Origin: Neoarius graeffei
Taxonomy: Eukaryota > Chordata > Actinopteri > Siluriformes > Ariidae
Direction of reading: 5' to 3'
NCBI RefSeq assembly: GCF_027579695.1
Contig: NC_083587.1
Span: 558,001 to 622,000 of the forward strand
DNA: 64,000 nt
A model generated the notes under the pieces. The model did not search any database. It saw nothing but the letters and a program-made list of their open reading frames with translations, and was not told the DNA's origin. A program made the translations under genes and the position numbers. The first letter of the stretch is position 1, and each line of letters opens with the position of its first letter. Shown here one piece after another: positions 47,301 through 58,352 of the stretch.

Positions 47301-47991
47301 GCCACTGTTTGTCTTATCCTGCTTACACATAGATACGAGTAAATGATATAAGTGATAATGATAAGTAAATGATAAAAAAAGAACAAAAACCAGTTTACTT
47401 TCTTAACTCAGCAATGGATTTGACCTTCTATCTTTGAAAGTTTTTTGCAAATAACTTAACATTTCCAAGATGATCATAAATTAATTCTAAGAAGATTGAA
47501 AGTGTTACAAAACCTGCATCTTATACCTAACTGGTGGGAATGGTGGTGTTACAACTTATCCTGGTGTTACTTTCATACCCGGTGTCTCTCATCTCTGTTG
47601 TATTGACTTTCATTTCAAGGCATGATATAAAAAAGGGCCAGTACATATATGTAGCGATATGTCTTTGGATGTCCCACGCTGTCCCATAATGCAGTGCGAT
47701 TACCACTGCTGTTTACTGGATGATGTCATTTTCGTTATATACCTGGGTGCACGTGAAACTCCCACACCACTCGGTTGGATCGCGACTCTCTTGTGGATCG
47801 GCCTGCTGTTACGCTTGGATCATTGAAACAACATTGAGAAAAACACTGGACCACGCTACATTTTCATTCATCCCTGGACATCTGGTACGTACCATTATTC
47901 AGTCACTATTAATAAAGGGAATTTCGAATACAATTTCAAGCAGTTTAAGAAGTTATGATGAACTTCAGTCATATCACGCGTTGGAGAAATT

Positions 47992-48388
47992 TCCCTCAAC
48001 TAGTATCCATTTGAAACAACAACAATGCAGATGCATTATTCAATCAAAAAACGAGTCGAAGTACTTGTCTTGTTGGAGTGAAAACTTAGCGTTGGAGTGA
48101 AAACTTAGCATTTAAATCGAGCATGTAGGCCTAGGTCGCATGTCGTTTTGAGCTGACCTGTTCTTTTGTGTAGCCATGGGTCGCGCCTCGCGGCCATGAA
48201 CTTTAAAGATTATCCAGGCTACCAACGCTTCTGTAGTGACCACTTTGTTTGAGGTACCATGAACAAAATTGCTTATATTCCCTCAACTAATACAATAAAC
48301 ATGCAGATGCATTGTTTAGTCGAAAACTAGTCAAAGTAGTGGTCTTGATGGAGTGAAAACAAAGCATTTCAATCGAGTATATAGGCCG
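47992..48388. repeat. Direct duplication in the 5' region of copy B
   Basis: CCCTCAACTAGTATCCATTT...ATGCAGATGCATT...GGAGTGAAAAC...ATCGAGCATGTAGGCC at 47992-48133 is repeated with changes at 48276-48393. The short exon-like THAP fragment lies between the two copies. Confidence 0.7.
48172..48250 (+). pseudogene. THAP second-half exon fragment in copy B
   Basis: After an acceptor-like TTTTGTGTAG, the frame reads MNFKDYPGYQRFCSDHFV, i.e. the C-x-x-H-F end of a THAP domain, then a stop and a GTACC donor-like site. Suggests the full element once had a THAP DNA-binding part split over exons. Confidence 0.5.
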
Positions 48389-48454
48389 TGGTTATAACCG
48401 GTAGCTCTATACCCGGCTTGAGGGGGCTGGGCTTTGTAACGCTGTAGGCCTATA

Positions 48455-48678
48455 CTGCCCTACAAAGCCAAAAGACCTTAACTCATCAGACTCATTACAG
48501 GCTTCTGCCTTGGTTTTCCCTTTGCTTTTGGAAGTTACGGTAAAAACGACGTCTTATTGTTACCAGAAAAAAACAGAAATAACTCGAAATAATTCATCAC
48601 ATGATACAACTGATGTCCTCTGTTCCAAAAATGGCAATAACTTAAGTGATATTAAGGTCTTTTGGCTTTGTAGGGCAG
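48455..48678. mobile_element. MITE with perfect inverted repeats, inside copy B
   Basis: CTGCCCTACAAAGCCAAAAG plus ACCTTAA on the left and the exact complement on the right (29 bp counted with the flanking TA), TA on both sides. 224 bp, non-coding. Inserted upstream of the transposase gene. Confidence 0.8.
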
Positions 48679-48830
48679 TATGGGTCGCAGCCATTAGAAC
48701 ATGACTCCAGACATTGTTAAAACATTGTTGGTATTAAAACAGAACTTTCTATAAAACAATTGTTTGAACTGTGTGTGTGTAAGGTTATTTCAAATGTAAT
48801 GACGTAAATGTTGTTGTCTTTGTTCCCCCC

Positions 48831-50981
48831 ATGTTTACCTCAATGGAACCTGAAGACCACTACCCCGTCATTCCCTCAAAAGGTACTGCAGACATTTATT
48901 TCTTTAGGGGAGAGAACATGACTTCTTATTGGTCAAAAAGAAGACGTGTTGTGACAGCTACTGAAATGTCAGAAAGGCAGATTCTGTCCGATTTTGAGTC
49001 AGCTCTGGGTAATCCTGCTGCTCAAGTCTCTCCTTCAATTGCATCACCCAGGCCTGCATCATCAATGGGTTTAGATGAGGATGGTGGGGATTCTGTTGAG
49101 TTGGGAGGGTGCAGTGATGCAGAGTCTGACAGCAGTAGCATGTCTTCAGAGGGTGACAGTGACAGTCATATTGATGGTGACTCTTTTGAAGAGTCAGGGC
49201 TTCACCAAAAATTAAAACACTGGGCTGCATCATTCTCTGTGCCTTTGATTGCCATTACTGCTCTGTTGACCATTTTGAGAACAAGCCACCCTGAACTGCC
49301 CAAGGATGCTAGGACCTTATTGGGCACTAAGCCTGCAGTACCATTACAGACCGTAGGTAATGGGGAATACTTCCATTTTGGCTTGGCAAAGGGAATTTTG
49401 TCCAAATTAAGCACCATCCATTTACCAGATGTTATTCAAACAATAAGAGTTCAATTTAACATCGATGGTCTCCCTATTTTCAAAAGCACCAGGCTTCAGT
49501 TTTGGCCTATTTTGGCACTGATTGATTGCGATTACACCAGAACACCGATTTTAGTTGGCATCTTTTGTGGCCCTGGAAAACCCTCCAATGTGTTTGATTA
49601 TCTGACGCAGTTTGTTAAAGACATCTCTGATCTGCTTTGCAATGGGGTAACATTTGGAGGTAGAAAGCTGAGGGTGGCCATTTCATCCTTCATTTGTGAT
49701 GCTCCTACTCGAGCATTGGTAAAACAAATTAAATGCCATAATGGGTACTCCAGATGCGATAAATGCCATCAGACTGGTATTTGGCAGAAAAAAATGACGT
49801 ATCCTGAGACTGATGTTAGGCTAAGGTCAGACAAGGAGTTTGAAAATATGGTAGATGAGGACCACCACATCAACAGAAGTCCTCTGACAGGTCTGGTGAA
49901 AATGGTGTCTGCCTTCCCAATAGATTATATGCATTTATGTTGCCTTGGCATTATGAAAAAGTTGATACATTTTTGGATGAGGGGGAAAAACTCTACAAGG
50001 CAGCCTACAAGAGCCATTAAAGCCATCTCCGAAAAGTTAATACAGCTTCGTCCCTATACTCCAGCTGAATTTGCACGGAAACCCCGTGAACTCATCGAAA
50101 TTGATAGGTGGAAAGCGGCAGAGCTGCGCCAATTTATGAGTTACAGTGGGCCATTAGTTCTGAGGGACATTCTTCCACAAGATCTCTATGAAAACTTCAT
50201 ATTGTTTTCTGTGGCCATGTTTTTGCTACTCACACCAAACATTTCTGAAAGTATGTTTTGTTTTTCCGAAAAATTGTTAATGGCTTTTGTAAAGCATTTT
50301 GGAGAGGTGTATGGTAAAGACGAGATTGTGTTTAGCATACATCAAACAATACATCTGACACATGAGTACCGCCAGTATGGTTCCCTAGACAACATCTCAT
50401 CCTTTCCTTACGAGAATTATTTGGGTAAACTAAAAAAAATGCTACGCAAGCCATCTCAACCTTTACAACAGGTTGTCAAACGCCTTTCAGAGGAGCCAGT
50501 TTGTTTATTTCCACCACCACCTACACAACCACAGTTGTTACACCCACACCAGGAGGGCCCATTACCCCAACACTTAAGTTCTGGCCAGCAATTTAAAAAA
50601 GTGCATTTCAATGATTTCTGTTTTTCTTCAAAGCAGGGCGATGATTGCCTAGTGATTAAAAATGAAATCGTAATGGTGAAAAACATAATTAAACATGGTG
50701 ACTCTGTCTTTGTGGTTTACATGAAATTCAAGAGGAGGGAGTCATATTTCCACTATCCTTGCCCCTCCACAAGCATTGGCTGCTACAGAGTATTTGGCAT
50801 AGACAGCTGCCTTAACGTTGACCGGCTTGAGGTTGTCCAGGGCAAATGTGTGTTGTTCCCAATGGAGAGACCTTTGTGGCAATCCCTCTTCGTCACCATT
50901 CGTAAACCTATATGGGAAGAAAAAAAACACACACAAAAAAACACACACACACAAAGAAACACATCTTTACTTATGCATTAG
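48831..50981 (+). CDS. Transposase_21-like (CACTA/EnSpm-type) transposase
   Basis: 716-codon open frame. The real start may be Met at 48918 (MTSYWSKRRRVVTATEMSER), because ATTTATTTCTTTAG just before it is a good splice acceptor. Order (from 48831): acidic Ser-rich linker about 65-115; HQKLKHWAASFSVPLIAITA about 125; then the core with VQFNIDGLPIFKSTRLQFWP, GKPSNVFDYLTQFVKDISDL, FICDAPTRALVKQIKCHNGY, SRCDKCHQTG (CxxC) and AFPIDYMHLCCLGIMKKLIH. The NIDGLPIFKS...FWPI block and the D/C-x-x-C layout parallel plant CACTA Tnp_21/DUF4218-type proteins. The last 30 codons are a low-complexity HTQKNTHTQ run that may be past the true end. No stop interrupts the core. Confidence 0.75.
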   Translation: MFTSMEPEDHYPVIPSKGTADIYFFRGENMTSYWSKRRRVVTATEMSERQILSDFESALGNPAAQVSPSIASPRPASSMGLDEDGGDSVELGGCSDAESDSSSMSSEGDSDSHIDGDSFEESGLHQKLKHWAASFSVPLIAITALLTILRTSHPELPKDARTLLGTKPAVPLQTVGNGEYFHFGLAKGILSKLSTIHLPDVIQTIRVQFNIDGLPIFKSTRLQFWPILALIDCDYTRTPILVGIFCGPGKPSNVFDYLTQFVKDISDLLCNGVTFGGRKLRVAISSFICDAPTRALVKQIKCHNGYSRCDKCHQTGIWQKKMTYPETDVRLRSDKEFENMVDEDHHINRSPLTGLVKMVSAFPIDYMHLCCLGIMKKLIHFWMRGKNSTRQPTRAIKAISEKLIQLRPYTPAEFARKPRELIEIDRWKAAELRQFMSYSGPLVLRDILPQDLYENFILFSVAMFLLLTPNISESMFCFSEKLLMAFVKHFGEVYGKDEIVFSIHQTIHLTHEYRQYGSLDNISSFPYENYLGKLKKMLRKPSQPLQQVVKRLSEEPVCLFPPPPTQPQLLHPHQEGPLPQHLSSGQQFKKVHFNDFCFSSKQGDDCLVIKNEIVMVKNIIKHGDSVFVVYMKFKRRESYFHYPCPSTSIGCYRVFGIDSCLNVDRLEVVQGKCVLFPMERPLWQSLFVTIRKPIWEEKKHTQKNTHTQRNTSLLMH

Positions 50982-51072
50982 AAGGAATCTGGACAGTTGG
51001 AGTACTCCAGCTGGATGGCAGGCACTAACTATCCTTTCCATGGAGTACTTTTTTTATTTTTTTTTATTATAG

Positions 51073-52146
51073 ATGGCACAGATTTGGAAAGTTGTGGAAT
51101 TCCAAGACCGGAGTGCAGCAGTTGTGCCGTCCAGCTGGGTGGTAGATGTTGACGGAGAAGTGGGATGCTACTGGCCACCCTTTGGCAGAAACAAAGCTGT
51201 GAAGGCCGCCATGAACTGCACCCCCCTGGGACAAGGATGGCGATTCCATCAAAAAATAAGGGCGCTGGCAACCTGTGGTGAGCTGCATAGCTACTTCATT
51301 AAACCAATGACAATACTTCAATACTGCATTAAGTCAATTTCATTAAGACTGCCTTCCCTTTCAGGCACCTTTGCCAAAGCAAGACGTTACCTGACCCGAT
51401 CGCATGAGGAAGGCTGCCTTACAGCAGACCTGCAATCAGATGATGGTGAGATGGGGCCAAGGAAAAGACGGTAAAAGTGTTTTCTTTTTTAAATTACAAC
51501 TTGCAGTTATAAGTTCAATTACGGTTTCGTTTGTGTTTTGAGCTGTGTCAGTAAGGTCCTGGGTTAATTTTAAAGACCAAACAAAAGGTATTTGGAGGAG
51601 GACAGCGAGGAGGAGGCAGGACCAAGCCGTAGGGGGAGGAGGCCACCATCTATTGACGCCACTCAGCTGGACAGCGAGTGGCAATTCCCCTCCCTTAATG
51701 AAGGTGACTATCTGTACCACTTGTTGTTGTTGTTCTACTAAAGACCTAGAAGTTGTCTGAAATAATAATGCTTTCATTTCCGTCTTCAGACACCCAGCCA
51801 GGCCTGTTTCTTCACAGACAGCCATTAACTCATGGTAACTATGCATTTCCTTTATTTATGCCAGAAATTAAAATACCAATGAGTAAGTGAAGATATGTTT
51901 TGATCAACTGACTGCTTACTATTTTTCAGATTCACCATCGTCAGAAACCCCACCAGGCCCTTTCCTTCACAGCCAGCCACTAACCCATGGTAACTATGCA
52001 TTGCCTTGATTTATGCCATAAACGACTAAAAAAACAAAACAAAACAACAAACAAATATCTATGTAGATGCGTTTTGATCAACTGACTATACAATTTTTCA
52101 GATTCACCCCAGCCACGTCACCGCTTCCATGGTAAGTCAAAGAGGA

Positions 52147-52184
<38 letters not shown>

Positions 52185-54117
52185 CATGAAAATTGTGAAT
52201 TTAGAACAGAAATTAAATTAAGGCGCACCTTGAAGTGAACTAAATTGTACTCTCTGATATTTCAGCCACACCTTTGCCATCGCAACAGGGGAACAATCAG
52301 TTGCTGCATGGTGAGTCCACAACTGTAATCACTGGTCATAAATGACCAGCAATGTGAAATAAAAGTCCTAATGTTTGGTGTTACTTAACAGACATGGGCA
52401 TCAGCACCGTCATTGCTCTCCTTGGCCAGCTGAGGGAGGAAAACTGACTGCTTACTATTTTTCAGATTCACCGTCTTCAGAAACCCCGCCAGGCCCTTTC
52501 CTTCACAGCCAGCCACTAACCCATGGTAACTATGCATTGCCTTTATTTATGCCAAAAACGACAAAAAAAACAACAAAACGACAAACAAATATCTATGTAG
52601 ATGCATTTTGATCAACTGACTATACAATTTTTCAGATTCACCCCAGCCACGTCACCGCTTCCATTAAGTCAAAGAGGAAATCAATCAATCAACATGAAAA
52701 TTGTAAATTTAGAACAGAAATTTAAATTAAGGCGCACCTTGTAGTGAACTAAATTGTACTCTCTGATATTTCAGCCACACCTCTGCCATCGCAACAGGGG
52801 AACAATCAGTTGCTGCGTGGTGAGTCATCAACTGTAATCACTGTTCAAAAATGACCAGCAATATGAAATAAAAGTCCTAATGTTTGGTGTTACTTAACAG
52901 ACATGGGCATCAGCACAGTCATCGCTCTCCTTGGCCAGCTGAGGGAGGAAAACAGGGAGCTGAAGGGGGAAGTAGGAAGGCTGGCGCAAGAGGTCAGGGC
53001 CCTAAGGAGAGAGATGGGGAGACAAGACACACCCCAGACATCGCCCCTAATCAAGCTCCCACTCTCCACCATGGAGGAGTTTTTGGCAGCAGAGGCCCTG
53101 GTGAAGGAAGATGCCAAACAAAAGCAGCTAATGGTACTTATTGAGTCTTACCTTTCCTTTCCAGTCATCTGCAACACCTGCAAAAAGAAACACAAATACT
53201 TAATATCATTGTGAATCAATGAAACAATGATAAACACTGAATACTTTCTCATTATTGTCTTCATGCTACATTTTATTCTATCAGGTGTCTACCTTAGCCC
53301 TTTGTGGAGGAACCAATGTAGGGGTCACAGTGAGGCAGATGCTGCGTAGCCTCCTGGTCAATAGCTTGGCCAGCCAATTTAACTGGGCTGGAAAGGGGGA
53401 AAAAACTGCGTTTAAGGACACCAAGATCCATGATGTCCTGTTTGGTAGGTTATGCATGTGCACAAAGCTGTAAAAGAGGGTAAAATAGTAAGCTGTCGCA
53501 AGTACTTGCACACTACTTCTAAACGTTCTTTGATAACTCCTTCACTAACTGTAACATTACGATTATAACGACAACGACAAACATATTGTGAAAGATGCAA
53601 AGGATTAAAAAGGATTAAGAAACTCACCAGGCGCCTTACTCAGAAAAAGCAGGTGTGCAGGCAAGTCCAGGGAGGCTGACTGAGTGACGAATGGTCCGGT
53701 AGTGGCATTTCTATTTCCGCTTTGTGTCAATGGGGAAATTAAAATGTTTTTTTTTTTTTAATCCCGTTTAAATTGTCACAAGATTCACATCTATGGTTTC
53801 TGATTTTTACATATATTTTCTGTACTAGTACCATTACTTGCCACCTACCACTAGAGTGTGACGTGCATAGTCTTAACAACTCAAACTTTAACAATTATCA
53901 CCATGCAAAGTCTCAATGTTGTTTTGTTCTTTTTCTTTCAGATGCTCTACAAAAGCAGCTGCCAGGGAGCACACACGCTACTTTTAGTGACGCAATCAAG
54001 AAGTGGCTTAAGTATGCACCAGAGAGAGAGGGAGGGATGAGGAGACGTGAGGTAGGGTGGCATTTAGAAACCCATAGCCTACTGCTGACTTTCTTTATCA
54101 ATGCTGCATCAAATTAA
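51073..54117 (+). CDS. Accessory transposon protein with DUF4806-like domain, multi-exon
   Basis: Second gene of copy B, split by consensus splice sites. Exon 1 (51073-51277): MAQIWKVVEFQDRSAAVVPS, CYWPPFGRNKAVKAAMN. Exon 2 (51365-51470): TFAKARRYLTRSHEEG. Exon 3 (about 51588-51703): acidic EEDSEEEAGPSRRGRRPP. Then micro-exons (see the next entry). Exon 52901-53133: coiled coil LGQLREENRELKGEVGRLAQ, then LPLSTMEEFLAAEALVKEDA. Exon 53285-53444: STLALCGGTNVGVTVRQMLR, NSLASQFNWAGKGEKTAF. Last exon 53942-54117: QKQLPGSTHATFSDAIKKWL. The LPL-x-T-x-E-E, GG, FNW-G-GEK-AF pattern is that of DUF4806, known from transposon-linked proteins of fish and invertebrates; its function is unknown. Confidence 0.7.
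51790..52819 (+). repeat. Row of phase-1 micro-exons, partly duplicated
   Basis: AG/GT-bounded micro-exons: 51790-51834 (45 bp, TQPGLFLHRQPLTHG-like), 51930-51989 (60 bp, SPSSETPPGPFLHSQPLTHG), 52102-52131 (30 bp), 52266-52310 (45 bp), and the start of a fifth at 52392. All lengths are multiples of 3 and all boundaries fall after the first codon base, so each can be skipped or added without a frameshift. From about 52442 the block from the 60-bp exon on is repeated (52466-52525, 52636-52664, 52775-52819). The copied 30-bp exon has lost the GG before its donor and the first copy of the fifth exon is cut off. Confidence 0.75.
52150..52184. repeat. (AATC)n microsatellite
   Basis: About nine AATC units in an intron of the second gene; reduced to a few in the duplicated copy near 52680. 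Confidence 0.95.
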
Positions 54118-54749
54118 TTTTGGTTATGTTTTTCTGTTTCCATGTACAGGTGTCTGCGCCGCAGGAGGAATATAGGCCACAATTATAAATTATAAATAAA
54201 TCATAAAATGTTTCTAAGAACTTGTTCAAGTGTGTTCTGTTCCTTATAAATGTTAAAAGTTATGCCTCATTAGATAGCTTGACAAACATTAGGAGAGGTG
54301 CATTGTTGCATGCATTTTTATATCCTGTTGTACATAAAACAGGACGTAGCCTACGCACATTGATATAAATTAAGTTTCACTTTCATGGTTGAAGTATGCA
54401 TGTGTGTGTTCATCCTAGGCAAGAGCCCCGATGCTTTATTGTTAGCTAGTTTAATTTAGCCTGTTTTGCTTAATTTGTAGCCTTCCTGTTGTACATAAAA
54501 CAGGAAGTAAAGTTGGATGAATCATCGCCGAAAATGAAACTATAAATCGACCGATATCCGTAGTTGAATAAAGGGTGAAAGGGGGTCTATTCTTTGTCGG
54601 CCACCATCCACTTTTCAACGTCGTTTCAACGCAAACTCGTATGAGCAAAGCGGTGTTGAATCAACGCCGGTGATCCATGATGATTCGACAGCGTATGGTC
54701 GAAGAACATGCCGATGAGTCCCCATCAAATCAACGCTCTTTTGCTATCT
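54016..54749. repeat. Right end of copy B, shared with copy A
   Basis: From within the last coding exon (AGAGAGAGAGGGAGGGATGA) to the terminal GCTATCT; over 95% identical by eye to 46269-47003. Contains a GGGTGAAAGGGGGTCTA end and TTCAACGTCGTTTCAACG-type subterminal motifs. Confidence 0.9.
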
Positions 54750-54829
54750 TTGTATTTTGCTTTCTAGTGAAGGCCCAATATTGCCAAAAAAATCATTGAA
54801 TTCATCACATAGTTCTTCTTTATTTTCGA

Positions 54830-55035
54830 TACACTCAAAAAAAACCATTGGATTTACTTAACCGAGTTATGGCAACCGGTCCCACGAAACTGTGTTAATT
54901 TAGATGTATTGAATACAGTTATGTTGAGTTTTTCAACACATAACTGTATTCAATACATCTAAGTTAACACAGTTTCGTTGGACCGGTTGCCATAACTCGG
55001 TTAAGTAAATCCAATGTTTTATTTTTTTGAGTGTA
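54830..55035. mobile_element. Palindromic MITE, copy 1 (inside LINE ORF2)
   Basis: TACACTCAAAAAAAACCATT on the left and its mirror AATGTTTTATTTTTTTGAGTGTA on the right. The whole 206 bp folds back on itself around ATGTTGAGTTTTTCAACACAT. TA edges fit Tc1/mariner-type movement. Near-identical to 58353-58560. Confidence 0.9.
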
Positions 55036-56202
55036 GTTTTATTTCCAATTTGAATTTTGTTTGGACCGGGTGTTTTTATTTTGTCACGATTTAAGATGTC
55101 ATTTATCATTCTCCATGTTTGTTTTATATTAGAAGCGGCTTCAGTAAACTTTCTGTGATAGTATTCTTTCTTTGCAGTTCTAAGGAGATGATTTAGCTGA
55201 TTTCGGTACTTTTTGTAGACACTGTGGTTAAGAGGTGTAGGGTTCTTGACGTACTTAGCATAAAGTTTGTTTTTTCTGCGTATTGATTTTAATATTCCGC
55301 TACTTAACCAAGGATTTTTTTTTTGAGAATGGTTGAAAGTTTTTGCATTTTTCTTAGGAAAACATTTTTCATATAAAGATCCGTACGTTTCAAGAAACTG
55401 ATTGTAAGCTTTCTCTGTGTCCGCCTCGCTATGTATGTTGTCCCAAACTATACCTGATAGGGATTCTGTAAATGTCTTAATGTTTGTCATGTTAATGAGA
55501 CGGTAAGATATTTTGTCTGTCTTCCTAGTTGGTTCCACTAAATCAGATATAAGGAATATCGGAAAGTGATCCGATATATCTGTTACCATAATCCCAGCCG
55601 TGTAGTCAATGTTAAGTGTGTTTGTGTATATGTTATCAGTTAAGGTAGCAGAGTGTGGGGTAATCCTGGTGGGCTTGTATACAAGAGGGAAAAAGGAGTT
55701 AGAGAAAATGTTATTAATGTGATCAGTAGTAGGAGAATGCGAGGTTTTAAGTAAGTCTATGTTATAGTCTCCAAGAATGTAGCAAGTACTCTTTTCTTTG
55801 TTGATGTTATTCAGGCATTCTGTCAATTGGTTATTAAATTGTTGAATGTCTGTATTAGGAGGACGGTATACGCAGCTAATGACAATTTTTTCCCCTCATT
55901 ACCATTTGAAAACAGTTCAACAAAAATACGCTGTGTGCCCGATTCATCGATTACAAATTCCAAGTCGTTTCTTTCTATATAAGATAAATTATTTCTTATG
56001 TATAGAGAACCCCCCCACCTACCTTGTTCAGTCTGCAGTGATGAATGCTTTTATACCCGGGTATGTTATAATTGTGGATTGTATTTTCAGTTAGCCAAGA
56101 CTCTCTGAGAACAATTACTGAGAACCTATGTTTTATAGAGTATAGGTATTCATTGAGCTCTTCGAAGTGGCATGAAAGGCTCCTGACATTTAAATGAAAC
56201 AT
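55036..56202 (-). pseudogene. LINE ORF2, AP-endonuclease region
   Basis: 56202-55996: FHLNVRSLSCHFEELNEYLY, VIVLRESWLT (endonuclease start). 55826-55036: TCYILGDYNIDLLKTSHSPT (GDYNID motif), ATLTDNIYTN, GIMVTDISDHFPIFLISDLV (SDH motif), KKNPWLSSGILKSIRRKNKL, then the linker towards the reverse transcriptase. The two blocks lie in different frames (break between 55826 and 55996). It would nick the target DNA. The end of the apparent frame (past 55036) is MITE sequence. Confidence 0.88.
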
Positions 56203-56499
56203 AGAGAGAGAATTGCTTTTTCTTGATTTGCATGTATTGATGAATGAATCAGTGTTGTAATACTGTGTGGTGCTCTTAGAAGAACTACGGTATAGTAGTT
56301 ATTAAAGAAATTTAAATCTGGGTCGAGAGATGAAAAGTGTGATTCATAAACATTTTCATTTAAGGCAAAGGGGTTAAAAACTAGGGTACTTAAGTCACTG
56401 TTACTTATTTGTGAAGGTAGAGATGGCTGTTTTTCAGTAGTGGAGATCATGAGGTTTGATTACCGGTGATGACTTAGTCGAGTCTGGTTTCTTCATGTG

Positions 56500-57196
56500 T
56501 TGTCCCTCCTTGGTGTGTCTCTCGATGGGTGCACGACCAGCCGATCGTACCGTATGTCACGTTTTCTCTCTCTCTTGCTGCCCGCATTTCCGGGAGGAGT
56601 TCTTTCCTCTTTTGTCATACTGCTTCCGAAAAGTCTTCGTTGATGTAGATGTTCGATCCTTTGAGGTACCTTGCTCTCTGCATGATGGCTTCTTTGTCTT
56701 TGTATCGGAGAAGTTTCACAACAATGGGTCGTGGCCGTCCATCTTCCTGGAATTTTCCATTACGATGAGAACGTTCGATTTCAATCTTAAGTGGGTCAAG
56801 CTTGAGTTTGTCCTTGAGGATTTCTCTGACTTTCTGTTCACATCGGTACCAGTTCTCTTGTTTGTTGTCAGGGACGCTGTCGATCAGAATGTTATTACGA
56901 CGAGACTGGTTCTCCAAGTAATCGGATTTATGAAGGATCGTGTTGATGTCAGCTCCTAGACGATCTATTTTCATCTCAACTTCCTTGATATTGTGGCTCT
57001 GGTCATGTTGTTTTGCTTTACCGTCTTGGATTTCCGCCGGGGAGAATTGTAGACTGTCCTTTATTTCCTGCACCTCACGGATGAGACTGTCCATTCTTTT
57101 GTTGCTAGTATCCATTACTGTTGCGATGAAAGACTGAAAGGTGGATTGTTGTCTCATCAACAGGTCCTCATATTTTGCCCTTTGTTGATCTAGCAT
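56500..57196 (-). pseudogene. LINE ORF1 (L1-type Transposase_22-like RNA-binding protein)
   Basis: 193 codons: N-terminal coiled coil (QQRAKYEDLLMRQQSTFQSF, RMDSLIREVQEIKDSL, KEVEMKIDRLGADINTILHK), then the RRM-like part SDYLENQSRRNNILIDSVPD and PIVVKLLRYKDKEAIMQRAR, ending YINEDFSEAV. Right after a TGA, the same frame continues QKRKELLPEMRAARERE, so a single premature stop shortens it. Such proteins coat LINE RNA. L1-like ORF1 proteins occur in several fish LINE clades. Confidence 0.85.
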
Positions 57197-57560
57197 TTCT
57201 TTCAGGGTACCAAGAGTGACTATGTCCTCATCTTTAGTTGTTTTTGTCCTTGAGTAGGCATGGCATCGACGGTATGTGGGAATTTAGAGATCACACAATT
57301 CCCACCTGGGTAGATCTAATTAGCGGACTCCGATGTAAATTTGGAGGGAGTGGGGATGGACACACCACGCCGCGGGGGCTCCTTTTAAGCCTGCTACGGT
57401 TAAGCTGCGTGAAACAGAAGTGTAAACAACTCGCTGCCGGGCTCGCCAGGCCGATCACTAGTTGTTGGGACAAAACTGGCTTCAAGTCACTTCAAATTGC
57501 AAATGACGGTTTGAAGACAATCTCCATGGTCCTTGAATGTCCAACTTACAAGGATGTCTT

Positions 57561-58352
57561 GTTAGTTTAAGTAAAAGTTGTAAAAATTCGCCTTTTTTTG
57601 CTGATAGTTACGGAGTTGTAAAAACTGGCGTCTTTAACCTCTGGCGCATGCGCACTCCTCAATGTAGTGAGTAAAATCAATAGGAAAATAATTGAAAAGA
57701 AATATAGATACTTGAAAACAACACTAAAATAGAGATATAAGTATTTAAATATTGTAATAGTGTAACAGCAGATGTAAGTTCCTTCGTATGTTTGTAAAGG
57801 GCATAAACTAGGATATGTATATCATGAAGAATCAAAACTGTGTTTTACAATTTATAATTCTGCACGGTCATCATTTAAAAGTATACAATACAGAATTGTA
57901 AACTACCTTGGTTAAAATGACAGAAATTATGATGCACTTTATATAAAATAAATTTAAAATACTTGTATCAACTACAAATATACTTGAAATAGTGACAAAT
58001 TGTGAATATACAGCATGTGAGTGATATCTGTGATGGTCTGCTGTCATTGCCAGCTGCCAAAAAGCAGCAGTGCATTCACAGTGTGTTCAGAAAAGGTCTA
58101 CACATAGATGAGGCTAGATTGTGCCAGCTAAAGCAAGCTTCTGTCAGCTGCATAATTAAAGCACATTTCTTCTGTTCACTAATATGTTTCTCTGCATTTA
58201 ACACTCATCACAATACCCACAAATGTTTTCACACTTTCCAGACACTTGGAAAATAAAGAACTGAATAGTCTAGAGAGGGGTTCTCAAACATTTGCGATCT
58301 GGGCCCCCCTGACTGTACCAAGCGTACTTTGATCACCCCCCACCCCCGACTG
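57561..58352. other. AT-rich spacer
   Basis: No gene recognised. An 84-codon frame at 58002-58256 (SLPAAKKQQCIHSVFRKGLH, IDEARLCQLKQ) looks protein-like but matches nothing I know. Confidence 0.45.

Larger units (their letters stand above)
47028..54749 (+). mobile_element. Large two-protein DNA transposon, copy B (CACTA/EnSpm-like)
   Basis: 7.7-kb element starting AGATAGCAGAGGGACGTTGA and ending GCTCTTTTGCTATCT (imperfect inverted repeat AGATAGCA...CGTTGA). It carries a Transposase_21-like gene and a second multi-exon gene with a DUF4806-like domain, both on the plus strand. It is set 24 bp from copy A inside a LINE. Target duplication could not be read with confidence. The main gene is open, so the insertion may be young. 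Class by protein similarity; the ends do not begin CACTA. Confidence 0.75.
54752..57560 (-). mobile_element. Two-ORF LINE, 5' part
   Basis: Minus strand: 5' leader (about 57560-57200), ORF1 (57196-56500), endonuclease start of ORF2 (56202 downward). Interrupted at the 3' side by copies A and B, and within ORF2 by a palindromic MITE (54830-55035). Together with 43075-45126 this is an almost full-length LINE. The exact 5' end is not visible. Confidence 0.85.

Noticed and set aside
47720-48100. 126-codon frame upstream of the transposase
   Set aside because: Contains some protein-like segments (TTLRKTLDHATFSFIPGHL before a GTACGT donor-like site) but no domain recognised; may be an early exon of the element, too weak to call.
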